9,158 nucleotides of DNA from an uncultured Candidatus Melainabacteria bacterium (GCA_934675695.1 CAKURN010000048.1:1-9158); one strand, 5' to 3'. Counted from the first letter of the stretch, positions 1 through 6,725 are shown. Translations and numbers: made by a program. The notes: generated by a model from the letters alone, not told the origin.

Positions 1-781
1 TTAATAGTCTAGCAAAGTGGTGTTTTAATATATACATATTAATCCAATTTTCTCTATGAACTTCCCATATCATAATATGCCAAGGTAAAGCTACAATTAA
101 AAGTATAAATACACCTAAGAGATTTATTGGTTTAAACAATTCATTTACTTTTTTGAATAGTAAATAAGTAAAAAATACAACCATACAAGGTATCGCTATT
201 CCTATAAAACCTTTTGCAAGAATAGCTAATGCCATAAAGAAATAGCCAAAATACCAACAGAATTTTTTATTTTTTTCTTTTTCAATAAACAAAGGTAAAA
301 TCGCACTATAAATCGCACTCATTGAAAAAACCATAAAACCTAAATCAAGAATTGCAATATGTGAAAACACTAAAAACCAACTGCTGCTAAGCAAAATATT
401 TGCACTTAAAAAACCATACAGTCTACTGTTTGATATTTTTTTTGCAAAGAAATAAGTATAAAAAATTCCAAACGTCGCTGTTAAAGCTGTTGCTAATCTT
501 CCTAAAAAAACAGTTTTAAAACCAAAAATTTTAAACACTAAAACATTGAGCCAAAAATACAATGGCGGTTTTTCTAAAAAAGGTTCAAAATTCAAAATCG
601 GTGTTAAATATTGTTTTTCTAAAAACATATATTTGCTCATATTTACGTATCTTGTTTCATCGATATCAATAAGAGGATATAATCCTATATTTGCAAATAT
701 AAATAATATGCAACCCAACAATAAAAACCCTAAATAAAAAAGTTCTTTGTGGTTTTTGTATAATGTTTTCAATTTTTCCAT
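1..781 (-). CDS. ArnT/PMT-like membrane glycosyltransferase (GT39/GT83 type), 3'-truncated by window edge
   Basis: The frame is open from an ATG at 779..781 to the window edge, giving the first 260 residues. Family knowledge: these enzymes move a sugar from a polyprenyl-phosphate donor onto lipid A, other lipids or proteins on the outer face of the inner membrane. Seen: a first hydrophobic helix at about residues 14-32, then the loop motif DIDETRY (39-45) with the acidic pair D41/E42 typical of the catalytic first periplasmic loop, EKPPLYFW (70-77), D146 after a helix, LAKGFIG (188-194), and ALPWHIMI (231-238) followed by a KHHFARL segment. Roughly six or seven hydrophobic helices alternate with short loops. 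A GGAG ribosome site (complement of 787..790) lies six bases before the start. The gene begins 14 bases after the mazG stop, so it is probably the third gene of a leftward operon. The acceptor cannot be told from sequence. The remaining C-terminal half lies outside the window. Confidence 0.9.
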   Translation of the reverse strand, partial: MEKLKTLYKNHKELFYLGFLLLGCILFIFANIGLYPLIDIDETRYVNMSKYMFLEKQYLTPILNFEPFLEKPPLYFWLNVLVFKIFGFKTVFLGRLATALTATFGIFYTYFFAKKISNSRLYGFLSANILLSSSWFLVFSHIAILDLGFMVFSMSAIYSAILPLFIEKEKNKKFCWYFGYFFMALAILAKGFIGIAIPCMVVFFTYLLFKKVNELFKPINLLGVFILLIVALPWHIMIWEVHRENWINMYILKHHFARLL

Positions 782-786
782 CTTTT

Positions 787-790
787 CTCC
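787..790 (-). promoter_or_regulatory. Shine-Dalgarno for the PMT-like glycosyltransferase
   Basis: On the minus strand this reads GGAG, six bases before the ATG at 781. It fixes the start of the glycosyltransferase, whose frame is otherwise open to the window edge. It shows that the gene has its own ribosome site despite the short gap to mazG. Confidence 0.75.
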
Positions 791-795
791 GTATT

Positions 796-1551
796 TTATT
801 TTGTTAATTCTTTTGCTTTTGACCAGAGTTCGTTGTATTCGTCAAAACTCAAATCAGACAGTTTTTTTGTTGTTAATTCTTCCAGTTTATTAAATCTTTT
901 TGTAAATTTTTGATTAGCTTTTGATAGAGCAACATCAGGATCAATATTTTCCCATCTTGCAACATTAACTAGTGAAAACAATATATCGCCCAGTTCATCT
1001 TCTTTTTCAGAAAATGTTTTTGCATTTTTAAATTCTTCAACTTCTGAATTAAAACAATCAAAAACTTGTTGTTTGTTTTTCCATTCAAACCCTGTTCTTA
1101 CGGCTTTTTTGGATATTTTCATTGCTTTTAAAAGAGAAGGAAGTTTTGGAATTCCATCTAGTGTCTTTTTTCTTTCTTTCTTTTCTTCTTGTTTTAATTT
1201 TTCCCAATTCGCAAGAATTTCTTTTGTATCTGTTGTTTTGTTTTCGCCAAAAACATGAGGGTGTCTATGAATGAGCTTTTCATTTAACATTTTTGCAACA
1301 TCTTGAATGTCAAATTCGTTGTTGTCGTCTGCAATTTGCGAATGAAGAAGAACCTGCAACAATACATCACCCAGTTCTTCTTTTAGATGTTCAATATTAT
1401 TTTCGTCTATTGCTTCAGCTGCTTCGTAGGCTTCTTCTAACATATTTTGTCTGATAGATGAATGCGTTTGTTGCCTGTCCCATTCGCAGCCGTTTGGAGA
1501 GCGAAGAATTTTTACTGTGTTAATCAGTTCTTTTAAGTAATCTGTTTCCAT
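796..1551 (-). CDS. mazG: Nucleoside triphosphate pyrophosphohydrolase MazG
   Basis: 251 residues, close to the length of the two-domain E. coli enzyme. MazG hydrolyses (d)NTPs to NMP and pyrophosphate in the cytoplasm and is regarded as a nucleotide-pool cleaning enzyme; in E. coli it is also linked to lowering ppGpp. Seen: an N-terminal MazG domain with CEWDRQQTH (22-30), the metal-binding EExxE helix (E39, E40, E43) and ExxD (E59, D62), then HRHPHVFG near residues 95-102. A second domain begins at GFEWKN and carries EVEEF, EDELGDILFSLVNVAR and KANQKFTKRF, the normal C-terminal catalytic repeat. Both metal-binding helices look intact. The start ATG shares one base with the stop codon of the upstream radical SAM gene (TAATG), and no good ribosome site sits close to it, so translation is probably coupled to that gene. 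Confidence 0.96.
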   Translation of the reverse strand: METDYLKELINTVKILRSPNGCEWDRQQTHSSIRQNMLEEAYEAAEAIDENNIEHLKEELGDVLLQVLLHSQIADDNNEFDIQDVAKMLNEKLIHRHPHVFGENKTTDTKEILANWEKLKQEEKKERKKTLDGIPKLPSLLKAMKISKKAVRTGFEWKNKQQVFDCFNSEVEEFKNAKTFSEKEDELGDILFSLVNVARWENIDPDVALSKANQKFTKRFNKLEELTTKKLSDLSFDEYNELWSKAKELTK

Positions 1552-3335
1552 TATTTTGCTATAACCTTTTTTGTTTTAAAATTTGCACAAACTCCGCAAT
1601 TGTTGCATTTTACTTCACAAGGAATAGTAGAAGTTGCTTCTTTTGCTTTGTTGTATTCATTAATTAGCCAAGTTTTATTTATTCCATAAAAAATATTATC
1701 CCAAGGCAGTTTTTCTTCTATAGAATACTCTTTTGAGGTTAAATTTTCAATATTGACATTCAATTTATCGGAAATTTTTTCATACAATTCAAAATCCAAA
1801 TTTTCGTCCCAAGATTCCAAATATGCACCATTTTTGTACAATTCAAAAATAAAATCGGAAACTTTTTCATCTCCTCTTGTTAAAAATGTTTCCAGTTGCG
1901 ACATTTTTGGGTTATGAAAATTGAATTTTACATTTTTAATTTTTTCTTTTAAAGTTCTTAGAAATTTTATTTTGTCTTCAATTTCTTGTATAGTGTTTTG
2001 TCTTGCCCATTGAAAAGGCGTGTGGGGTTTTGGTACAAAAACAGAAATCGAACATACTATTTGTGGGTATTTTAGCCCGTTTTGTCTGCAATTAAGGTTT
2101 ATTGTTTCTATTAATTTTGGTATTCCTTCTAAATCTTCATAAGTTTCAAAAGGCAAACCTATTACAAAATAGAATTTTATCCTGTTCCAACCGTTTTTTA
2201 TACAAGCAATTGTTGCATTTACGATTTGTTCTTCTGATAAATTTTTGTTTATAATGTCACGCATTCTTTGGCTGCCGGCTTCCGGGGCAATTGTAATTGT
2301 GCCTTTTTTTTCGCTTGCTGCTAAAGTTGCCAATTTTAACGAAAATCTATCAGCTCTTTGTGAAGGAAGTGAAACATTGATTCCTGTGTTTCTAAAATGG
2401 CATGACAAATCTTCTAAAATATCTTCTATTTGTGAATGATCATTAGAAGACAAAGAAAGAAGTGAATACTCGTCGTAGCCTGTGTTTTTTACGTATTGTT
2501 TAACTAAAGATACAATGTCTTCTTTTTTCCTTTCTCTAATAGGTAGGTTTGTGTGTGAAGCTTGGCAAAAACGACACAATCTTCCACAACCCCTTCTTAA
2601 TTCTACTGTTGCTCTATCTTGAACAGAAGAAAAATGTGGAATAGGAGATAGAGTCGGGTGATTTTCTAGTGTTAGTTCTGTTATTCTTTTTTCTGTGTAA
2701 TTGTCAAAAATAGGTACATAGATACCTTTTATTTTTGACAATTCTTTTAAAATTTCTTCTTTTTTTAGTTTTTTTTGTTTTAATTCTATATATTTTTCTA
2801 AAATTTCGATGTTGACTTCTTCTCCATCGCCAATAATAAAAGCATCAATAAAAGGATTCATAGGTTTTGGGTTTGTAACACAAGGGCCACCTGCTACAAT
2901 TAATGGGTATGTTGTATCTCTGTCTTTTGAAAATAACGGAATATCTGACATTTCTAGAAGCTTTAATACTGTTGTGTAACACATTTCGTATTGAAGACCA
3001 AAGCCCACTATATCAAAGTCTTTTGGTGGTTTTTTTGATTCAAGAGAATAGAGAAGCTTTTTATTTTCTTCTAACAAATCAATAAAATCTTTATCGGGTG
3101 CATACAATCTATCTGCCAATAAATGTTCTTTTTTGTTTATCAAATCGTATAAAATTTTGTGTCCAAAGTTGCTTATACCGATTTCGTATTTATCGGGAAA
3201 AACGAGAAGAAATTTCCCTTTAGAAGAATCGAAATCTTTGTTATATGAACCAAATTCATTGCCTATATATCGAGACGGGCGTTCGGTTCTTGTTAAAATG
3301 TCCTCGTAATTGTTTAAAAAATTATCATCTATCAT
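1551..3335 (-). CDS. B12-binding-type radical SAM protein, TIGR03960-like
   Basis: 594 residues. The N-terminal third resembles a cobalamin-binding-type Rossmann domain, with FPDKYEIGISN near residues 45-55 and the stretch VAGGPCVTNPKPMNPFIDA plus IGDGEEV, as in the MiaB/YgiQ-like B12-radical SAM group. I do not see the DxHxxG cobalamin-ligand motif, so true B12 binding is uncertain. The radical SAM core has CGRLCRFC, giving the CxxxCxxC iron-sulfur ligands C250, C254 and C257. IAPEAGS and KFYFVIGLPFET follow, typical SAM-binding strands. Four more cysteines (C573, C577, C580, C583) near the C-terminus could hold a second cluster or metal. Best family match from memory is TIGR03960, whose reaction is not established. 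Many relatives are fused or adjacent to a DUF2344 (TIGR03936) partner, which is absent here. An in-frame stop 30 bases upstream leaves ATG 3335 as the only reasonable start; its ribosome site is poor. First gene of the leftward block with mazG. Confidence 0.88.
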   Translation of the reverse strand: MIDDNFLNNYEDILTRTERPSRYIGNEFGSYNKDFDSSKGKFLLVFPDKYEIGISNFGHKILYDLINKKEHLLADRLYAPDKDFIDLLEENKKLLYSLESKKPPKDFDIVGFGLQYEMCYTTVLKLLEMSDIPLFSKDRDTTYPLIVAGGPCVTNPKPMNPFIDAFIIGDGEEVNIEILEKYIELKQKKLKKEEILKELSKIKGIYVPIFDNYTEKRITELTLENHPTLSPIPHFSSVQDRATVELRRGCGRLCRFCQASHTNLPIRERKKEDIVSLVKQYVKNTGYDEYSLLSLSSNDHSQIEDILEDLSCHFRNTGINVSLPSQRADRFSLKLATLAASEKKGTITIAPEAGSQRMRDIINKNLSEEQIVNATIACIKNGWNRIKFYFVIGLPFETYEDLEGIPKLIETINLNCRQNGLKYPQIVCSISVFVPKPHTPFQWARQNTIQEIEDKIKFLRTLKEKIKNVKFNFHNPKMSQLETFLTRGDEKVSDFIFELYKNGAYLESWDENLDFELYEKISDKLNVNIENLTSKEYSIEEKLPWDNIFYGINKTWLINEYNKAKEATSTIPCEVKCNNCGVCANFKTKKVIAK

Positions 3336-3466
3336 ACCTATTATTAAACAACAAAAGTGATTTTAAAATTGTTAAGTTTTGTTAAATAAAAAATAAAAAA
3401 ATAACAATTAATTTCCAAAAAGAAACTTTATTATTATGTAGGTTAGTTTAAAAAGTTAATAGGTTA

Positions 3467-3470
3467 GGAG
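3467..3470 (+). promoter_or_regulatory. Shine-Dalgarno that decides the start of the 3479 gene
   Basis: GGAG, preceded by TTA, lies eight bases before ATG 3479. The frame also has a GTG at 3470, but that codon overlaps this site and has no ribosome site of its own, so ATG 3479 is preferred. Confidence 0.7.
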
Positions 3471-3478
3471 TGTGTACT

Positions 3479-4039
3479 ATGGGTGTTACCTTATGTCTCA
3501 TGAGAATGCGTGAGAATTATAAACGCATGCAGGAAGACGAATTAAAAATAACTCAAAACAAGAGATTGCTTGCAAAATTGACTAAATTTTCATCTGCGGT
3601 TGGAGATGGTAATATTACTCCTGCTGAGATAGCCGGGCTTGATGATGAATTATTTGGAGATGCAATTGACTTTATGTATAATTCAGAAGCTTACGCTTCA
3701 GAGAATGCTGCGGCAAAAGCCAGTGAATATGAAGATACGTATGGGCAAATTTCGGCTTCGGATTACTATCAAAATTCGGAACTAATGAAACAGGCAACAT
3801 TGTATTATGACGATGATGGCAATTTGGATATGACAAAAATCGCAAGTAAAATCTATGAAGAAGAATTGGTTGAATTTGCTCAAAAATATCTTGCTCCTGC
3901 GATAAACGAAATGGAAACCGAAATCCAAGACGAAAATGATAAATTGCAAACAGAATATGAACAGTTGTCTGCTGAATATGATTCGTTGAAACAAACAAAG
4001 AGCCAAGAAATACAACGTCAAACAATTCAATTGTCTTAA
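3479..4039 (+). CDS. Acidic coiled-coil protein of unknown function (186 aa)
   Basis: I do not recognise this family. The product is 186 residues from ATG 3479. No signal peptide or membrane helix is visible, so it is probably cytoplasmic or exported by a non-Sec route. Residues 8-34 form a charged amphipathic helix. The middle is acidic and rich in Ala, Ser and Tyr. Residues 142-186 look like a coiled coil, with L156, Y160, L163, Y167 and L170 on a 3-4 heptad spacing. Two short stretches recall half of an EF-hand or dockerin loop: DGNITPAE (43-50, with D, G, I and E at loop positions 5, 6, 8 and 12) and YYDDDGNL (109-116). Both lack the full set of ligands, so calcium binding is only a guess. 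It stands alone, with a strong hairpin terminator 37 bases after its stop and a divergent radical SAM gene upstream. Codon use and reading-frame integrity support a real gene. Confidence 0.8.
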   Translation: MGVTLCLMRMRENYKRMQEDELKITQNKRLLAKLTKFSSAVGDGNITPAEIAGLDDELFGDAIDFMYNSEAYASENAAAKASEYEDTYGQISASDYYQNSELMKQATLYYDDDGNLDMTKIASKIYEEELVEFAQKYLAPAINEMETEIQDENDKLQTEYEQLSAEYDSLKQTKSQEIQRQTIQLS

Positions 4040-4075
4040 TAACAAATAAATAAACCTTCAATATAACTAAAACCT

Positions 4076-4106
4076 AAAAAAGCTGATTTTTTAATCAGCT
4101 TTTTTT
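4076..4106 (+). terminator. Rho-independent terminator after the coiled-coil gene
   Basis: A 13-bp perfect stem (4076..4088 with 4093..4105) closes a TTTT loop and ends in seven T. The core GCTGATT/AATCAGC is flanked by A6 and T runs, so it could also stop transcription from the other side. It isolates the 3479 gene from rpaB. Confidence 0.9.
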
Positions 4107-4147
4107 ATATTGTCTAAGATTTGTTTTTGCAAAAAAAATTAATTTAT

Positions 4148-4165
4148 GTTAATATTAGTTTAAAA
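4148..4165 (+). promoter_or_regulatory. Possible HLR1-like direct repeat upstream of rpaB
   Basis: GTTAAT and GTTTAA begin exactly 10 bases apart (4148 and 4158). Cyanobacterial RpaB binds HLR1, two (G/T)TTACA(T/A)(T/A) repeats with the same 10-base period, and this site matches 12 of 16 defined positions. It lies about 50 bases before the rpaB start, so autoregulation is conceivable. In DNA this AT-rich such a match can arise by chance. Confidence 0.25.
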
Positions 4166-4215
4166 AAATAAACATTTTGTAATAGATATTAATATAAGTT
4201 AGTAAGGAAGAAATA

Positions 4216-4962
4216 ATGACTAAAGATATCCAAGGTGAGCAAACCGATTCCAAACAAAAAATCTTAGTTGTAGATGATGAAGCAAGTATTAGAAGAATTT
4301 TAGAAACTCGTTTGAAAATGGCTGGTTACAATGTAGTTACTGCAGAAGATGGCGAAGAAGCTGTTGAATTATTCAACAAAACAAACCCAGACATCGTTAT
4401 ATTGGACGTTATGATGCCAAAAATGGACGGTTATGGAGTAACTAGAGAAATAAGACGTGTTTCAGATGTTCCAATTATAATTTTAACTGCGTTGGGTGAT
4501 GTATCAGAAAGAATTACAGGTCTTGAATTGGGTGCTGATGACTATGTAATAAAACCATTCAGTCCAAAAGAACTCGAAGCTCGTGTAAAAGCAGTTTTAA
4601 GAAGAACAGTCAGCAAAGACATCACTGTTCCGACAGGAAAAACTACAAAAAATGTTATTACAACAGGAAATATAAAAATCGATACAGCAAGAAGACAAGT
4701 TTATCGCAAAAATGAAAGAATTAGATTGACAGGCATGGAATTTAGTTTACTAGAATTACTTGTTAACAATTCAGGTACAGCATATTCTAGAAACGATATT
4801 CTTCAACATGTTTGGTCTTATCCTGCTGATCACAGAATAGATACTCGTGTAGTTGATGTTCATATTTCCAGACTTCGTTCAAAATTAGAAACAGACCCTA
4901 CTAATCCGGAATTGATTTTGACTGCTCGTGGTATTGGTTATATGTTTCAAAGAATAGGCTAA
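4216..4962 (+). CDS. rpaB: OmpR-family response regulator RpaB (Ycf27)
   Basis: 248 residues: a receiver domain (about 14-130) and a winged-helix DNA-binding domain (about 150-247). Phosphorylation residues are all present: acidic pair D20/D21, acceptor D64 in LDVMMPKMDG, T91 and K113 in KPFSP. The stretches VDDEASIRRILETRL, ITGLELGADDYV, RIRLTGMEFSLLELLV and DTRVVDVHISRLRSKLE are hallmarks of cyanobacterial RpaB rather than of OmpR or PhoB in general. In photosynthetic cyanobacteria RpaB is controlled by the histidine kinase NblS/Hik33 and binds HLR1 sites in high-light and stress genes. No kinase gene is in this window. The ATG at 4216 has AAGGA at 4204..4208, seven bases upstream. A weak promoter (TAAACA at 4169, TATAAG at 4193) is possible. 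The next gene starts one base after the stop, so the two are probably co-transcribed. Confidence 0.95.
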   Translation: MTKDIQGEQTDSKQKILVVDDEASIRRILETRLKMAGYNVVTAEDGEEAVELFNKTNPDIVILDVMMPKMDGYGVTREIRRVSDVPIIILTALGDVSERITGLELGADDYVIKPFSPKELEARVKAVLRRTVSKDITVPTGKTTKNVITTGNIKIDTARRQVYRKNERIRLTGMEFSLLELLVNNSGTAYSRNDILQHVWSYPADHRIDTRVVDVHISRLRSKLETDPTNPELILTARGIGYMFQRIG

Positions 4963-4963
4963 A

Positions 4964-5560
4964 ATGAACGATATAAAATTAATTAAAAGAAATATCTCCA
5001 ATTATGATAAAAAACTTCTCATAATTGGAGTTTTTCATGGGGATGAATTTCAAGGTGAATATTTTATAAATTCTTATTTAAAAAATGCAAAAGAACCACA
5101 AAAAAACCTTGTTTATTTTATTCCCAGATTAAATAAAACAAGCAAAAGAACAAATATAAATAATGTTGATTTGAATAGAAATTTCCCAACAAAAAATTGG
5201 ATAAAAAGCAAAAATGACGACTATTTTGGTGGAAATGAGCCAAATAGTGAAGTCGAAGTAAAATTTTTGGTTGATTTAATTGACAAAAACAAATTTGACG
5301 CGATTATTACGATTCATTCTCCATATAAAGTAATAAATTACGATGGTCCAGCTCAAGATTTGTCAAAAGAAATACAAAAATTCCTCAATTATAAAATCAC
5401 AAACGATATAGGCTATCCAACCCCTGGTAGTTTTGGAACTTATTGCGGAATAGAAAGGAAAATTCCAACAGTCACTATAGAAATCGATGAAAATGAAGAC
5501 ATCGAAGTTTTAAATGAAAAATTTCAAAAACTGTTTGAGTATTTAGAAAACGACTACTAA
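4964..5560 (+). CDS. mpaA: MpaA-like zinc carboxypeptidase (M14 family), probable murein peptide amidase
   Basis: 198 residues, shorter than E. coli MpaA (about 240) but with the full M14 active site. Zinc ligands are H25 and E28 in GVFHGDE and H118 in TIHSP; the substrate-binding Arg is R72 in VDLNRNFPTKNW; the catalytic Glu is E173 in TVTIEID. GYPTPGSFG (150-158) is a strong MpaA signature. MpaA cleaves the gamma-D-glutamyl-meso-diaminopimelate bond in murein tripeptide released during wall turnover, in the cytoplasm. Consistent with that, there is no signal peptide. The ATG lies one base after the rpaB stop; an ATAGG inside the rpaB end (4954..4958) may serve as its ribosome site. The 3' end overlaps the convergent glycosyltransferase gene by 4 bp. 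Substrate assignment is by family resemblance only. Confidence 0.87.
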   Translation: MNDIKLIKRNISNYDKKLLIIGVFHGDEFQGEYFINSYLKNAKEPQKNLVYFIPRLNKTSKRTNINNVDLNRNFPTKNWIKSKNDDYFGGNEPNSEVEVKFLVDLIDKNKFDAIITIHSPYKVINYDGPAQDLSKEIQKFLNYKITNDIGYPTPGSFGTYCGIERKIPTVTIEIDENEDIEVLNEKFQKLFEYLENDY

Positions 5561-5565
5561 ATACT
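5538..5565. repeat. 9-bp inverted repeat spanning the overlapping convergent stop codons
   Basis: AGTATTTAG (5538..5546) and CTAAATACT (5557..5565) are perfect complements around a 10-base loop. Both stop codons (TAA at 5558..5560 on plus, TAG from 5559..5557 on minus) fall in the right arm. It could form a stem-loop at the 3' end of either mRNA. The stem is AT-rich and neither side has a long T tract, so strong intrinsic termination is not expected. Confidence 0.5.
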
Positions 5566-6561
5566 TTCTAAAATCAATTCAGGATTGATTTCGAGGCATT
5601 TTGAATTTTCGCAGTTAAATTGTCTTTTGTGCCACAAACATGGTCTACAATCGCATTTGTTTGAAATTAGTTTTACTGAATCGCTTTTTGGAAGAAGTTT
5701 TTCATCATTTGTAGGGCCAAAAATAGCAAATGTATTAGCATTTACGCCAACTGCAACATGAAGTGGTGCACTATCAACACATATTACAGATTTTGACTTT
5801 TGCATAATTAAAGCCATTTCCATAATGTTTTTTGTTTTGTTAAAGAAATTGATAAAATTTTTGTGTTCTTTTATGTTTTTGTTTTCTAAAATCTTATTAA
5901 TCAATTCTTCATCATCTTTTGTTCCCAATAGTACAACTTTTTTACCTTTTTTCAAAAGACCTTCAATTAAATTGTTCCAAAAAACTAAATCAGGGCATTT
6001 GTAGATGTTTTTTGAAATCGACATTTTTGAAACCCCTGAATGAATGCAGATATATTCTTTGTTTTCTAATTCTTTTGGAAGTTTCATATCTTTTGGAATG
6101 TCAATGGTTGGGTTTTTAAATTGAGCATTTGTAATAGGAAAAACAAGGTCAAAATACATTTTTGCGGCGTATTGATTTTCGTTTAAGGGGACTTTTTTTG
6201 TCAAAAGAAAATCAGTTTTTGAATTATACCCTATTCTTTCTTTTATCCCTGTCAAAAACAAAATAATAGCAACGAGAGGGCTTTTTCCGCTAGAAATTAC
6301 GCAGTCAAATTTCTCTGCTCGAGCTTTAAATATAAAACCTAAAACATTGAAGTATTTTTTTAAGCCTTTTGCTTTTATATCGACACTAATAGTTTCATCT
6401 ATTATTGATGTTAAATTTTTAATGCTTTTTGAGCGATTTTCAAGAGCTAAAGTTATTTTTGAATTTGGGTATTTTTCTTTAAAAGCAACTAATGTCGGAA
6501 GAAATAATATTTCATCTCCGATTCCGCCGTAATTGATAAATAATGCGTTTTTGTATTCCAT
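5557..6561 (-). CDS. Family 9 glycosyltransferase (heptosyltransferase-like)
   Basis: 334 residues. The N-terminal Rossmann strand reads NALFINYGGIGDEILFLPTL with G15/D16, the position of the conserved Asp in heptosyltransferases. The second Rossmann half includes YICIHSGVS, KKVVLLGTKDDEE and the GT9 signature VDSAPLHVAVG...FGPT (D263, H268). Family knowledge: GT9 enzymes transfer ADP-heptose or related sugars to LPS core or other glycans at the cytoplasmic face of the membrane. The C-terminus carries five cysteines (C303, C305, C308, C317, C322), a pattern often seen in this family and possibly metal-binding. The start is well bounded: an in-frame TGA lies at 6579..6577 and ATG 6561 is the first Met before the fold begins. 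There is no Shine-Dalgarno, and a good promoter puts the predicted transcript start on the A of this ATG. The 3' end overlaps the mpaA-like gene by 4 bp. Confidence 0.9.
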   Translation of the reverse strand: MEYKNALFINYGGIGDEILFLPTLVAFKEKYPNSKITLALENRSKSIKNLTSIIDETISVDIKAKGLKKYFNVLGFIFKARAEKFDCVISSGKSPLVAIILFLTGIKERIGYNSKTDFLLTKKVPLNENQYAAKMYFDLVFPITNAQFKNPTIDIPKDMKLPKELENKEYICIHSGVSKMSISKNIYKCPDLVFWNNLIEGLLKKGKKVVLLGTKDDEELINKILENKNIKEHKNFINFFNKTKNIMEMALIMQKSKSVICVDSAPLHVAVGVNANTFAIFGPTNDEKLLPKSDSVKLISNKCDCRPCLWHKRQFNCENSKCLEINPELILESI

Positions 6562-6567
6562 AATACT

Positions 6568-6595
6568 ATTATCTATTCAAATTTTTTTTCGTCAA
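6568..6595 (-). promoter_or_regulatory. Sigma-70-type promoter for the GT9 gene, probably leaderless
   Basis: On the minus strand TTGACG (6595..6590) and GATAAT (6573..6568) are 16 bases apart; each matches the consensus at five of six positions. Usual spacing places +1 at 6561, the A of the start codon. The lack of any ribosome site upstream agrees with a leaderless mRNA. Confidence 0.6.
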
Positions 6596-6599
6596 TCTA

Positions 6600-6628
6600 T
6601 TGACTTTAAATTTTGTTGTTGTTATCAT
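6600..6628 (+). promoter_or_regulatory. Sigma-70-type promoter for tRNA-Pro
   Basis: TTGACT (6600..6605) and TATCAT (6623..6628) are separated by an ideal 17 bases, each five of six to consensus. The predicted start near 6635 would leave a leader of about 17 bases before the tRNA. Its -35 box is back to back with that of the GT9 promoter. Confidence 0.7.
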
Positions 6629-6651
6629 GAACTAGCAAGTCTTATATTTTT

Positions 6652-6725
6652 CGGGATGTAGCGCAGTTTGGTAGCGTACCTCGCTTGGGACGAGGGGGTC
6701 GCAGGTTCAAATCCTGTCATCCCGA
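6652..6725 (+). tRNA. trnP: tRNA-Pro (anticodon UGG)
   Basis: 74 nt. The acceptor stem CGGGATG (6652..6658) pairs with CATCCCG (6718..6724), with discriminator A at 6725. The anticodon stem CCTCG/CGAGG (6679..6683, 6691..6695) encloses the loop CTTGGGA, giving anticodon TGG at 6686..6688, which reads proline CCN codons. The T arm contains the usual GGTTCAAATCC. The CCA end is not encoded, so it must be added after transcription. Six T follow directly and may help end transcription. A strong promoter lies just upstream and the gene appears to be transcribed alone. Confidence 0.97.

Noticed and set aside
546..737. Plus-strand open frame of 63 codons
   Set aside because: It lies opposite the clearly conserved N-terminal motifs of the PMT-like glycosyltransferase.
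3367..3409. AATTGTTA ... TAACAATT inverted repeat with 27-base spacer
   Set aside because: Only 8 bp of AT-rich arms with a long spacer; expected by chance in such DNA.
3470..3478. GTG start at 3470 for the coiled-coil protein
   Set aside because: This GTG overlaps the GGAG ribosome site that is correctly spaced for ATG 3479.
3672..4061. Antisense open frames of 129 and 87 codons opposite the coiled-coil gene
   Set aside because: They mirror a well-formed gene with its own ribosome site and terminator, have no recognisable domain, and no ribosome site was seen.
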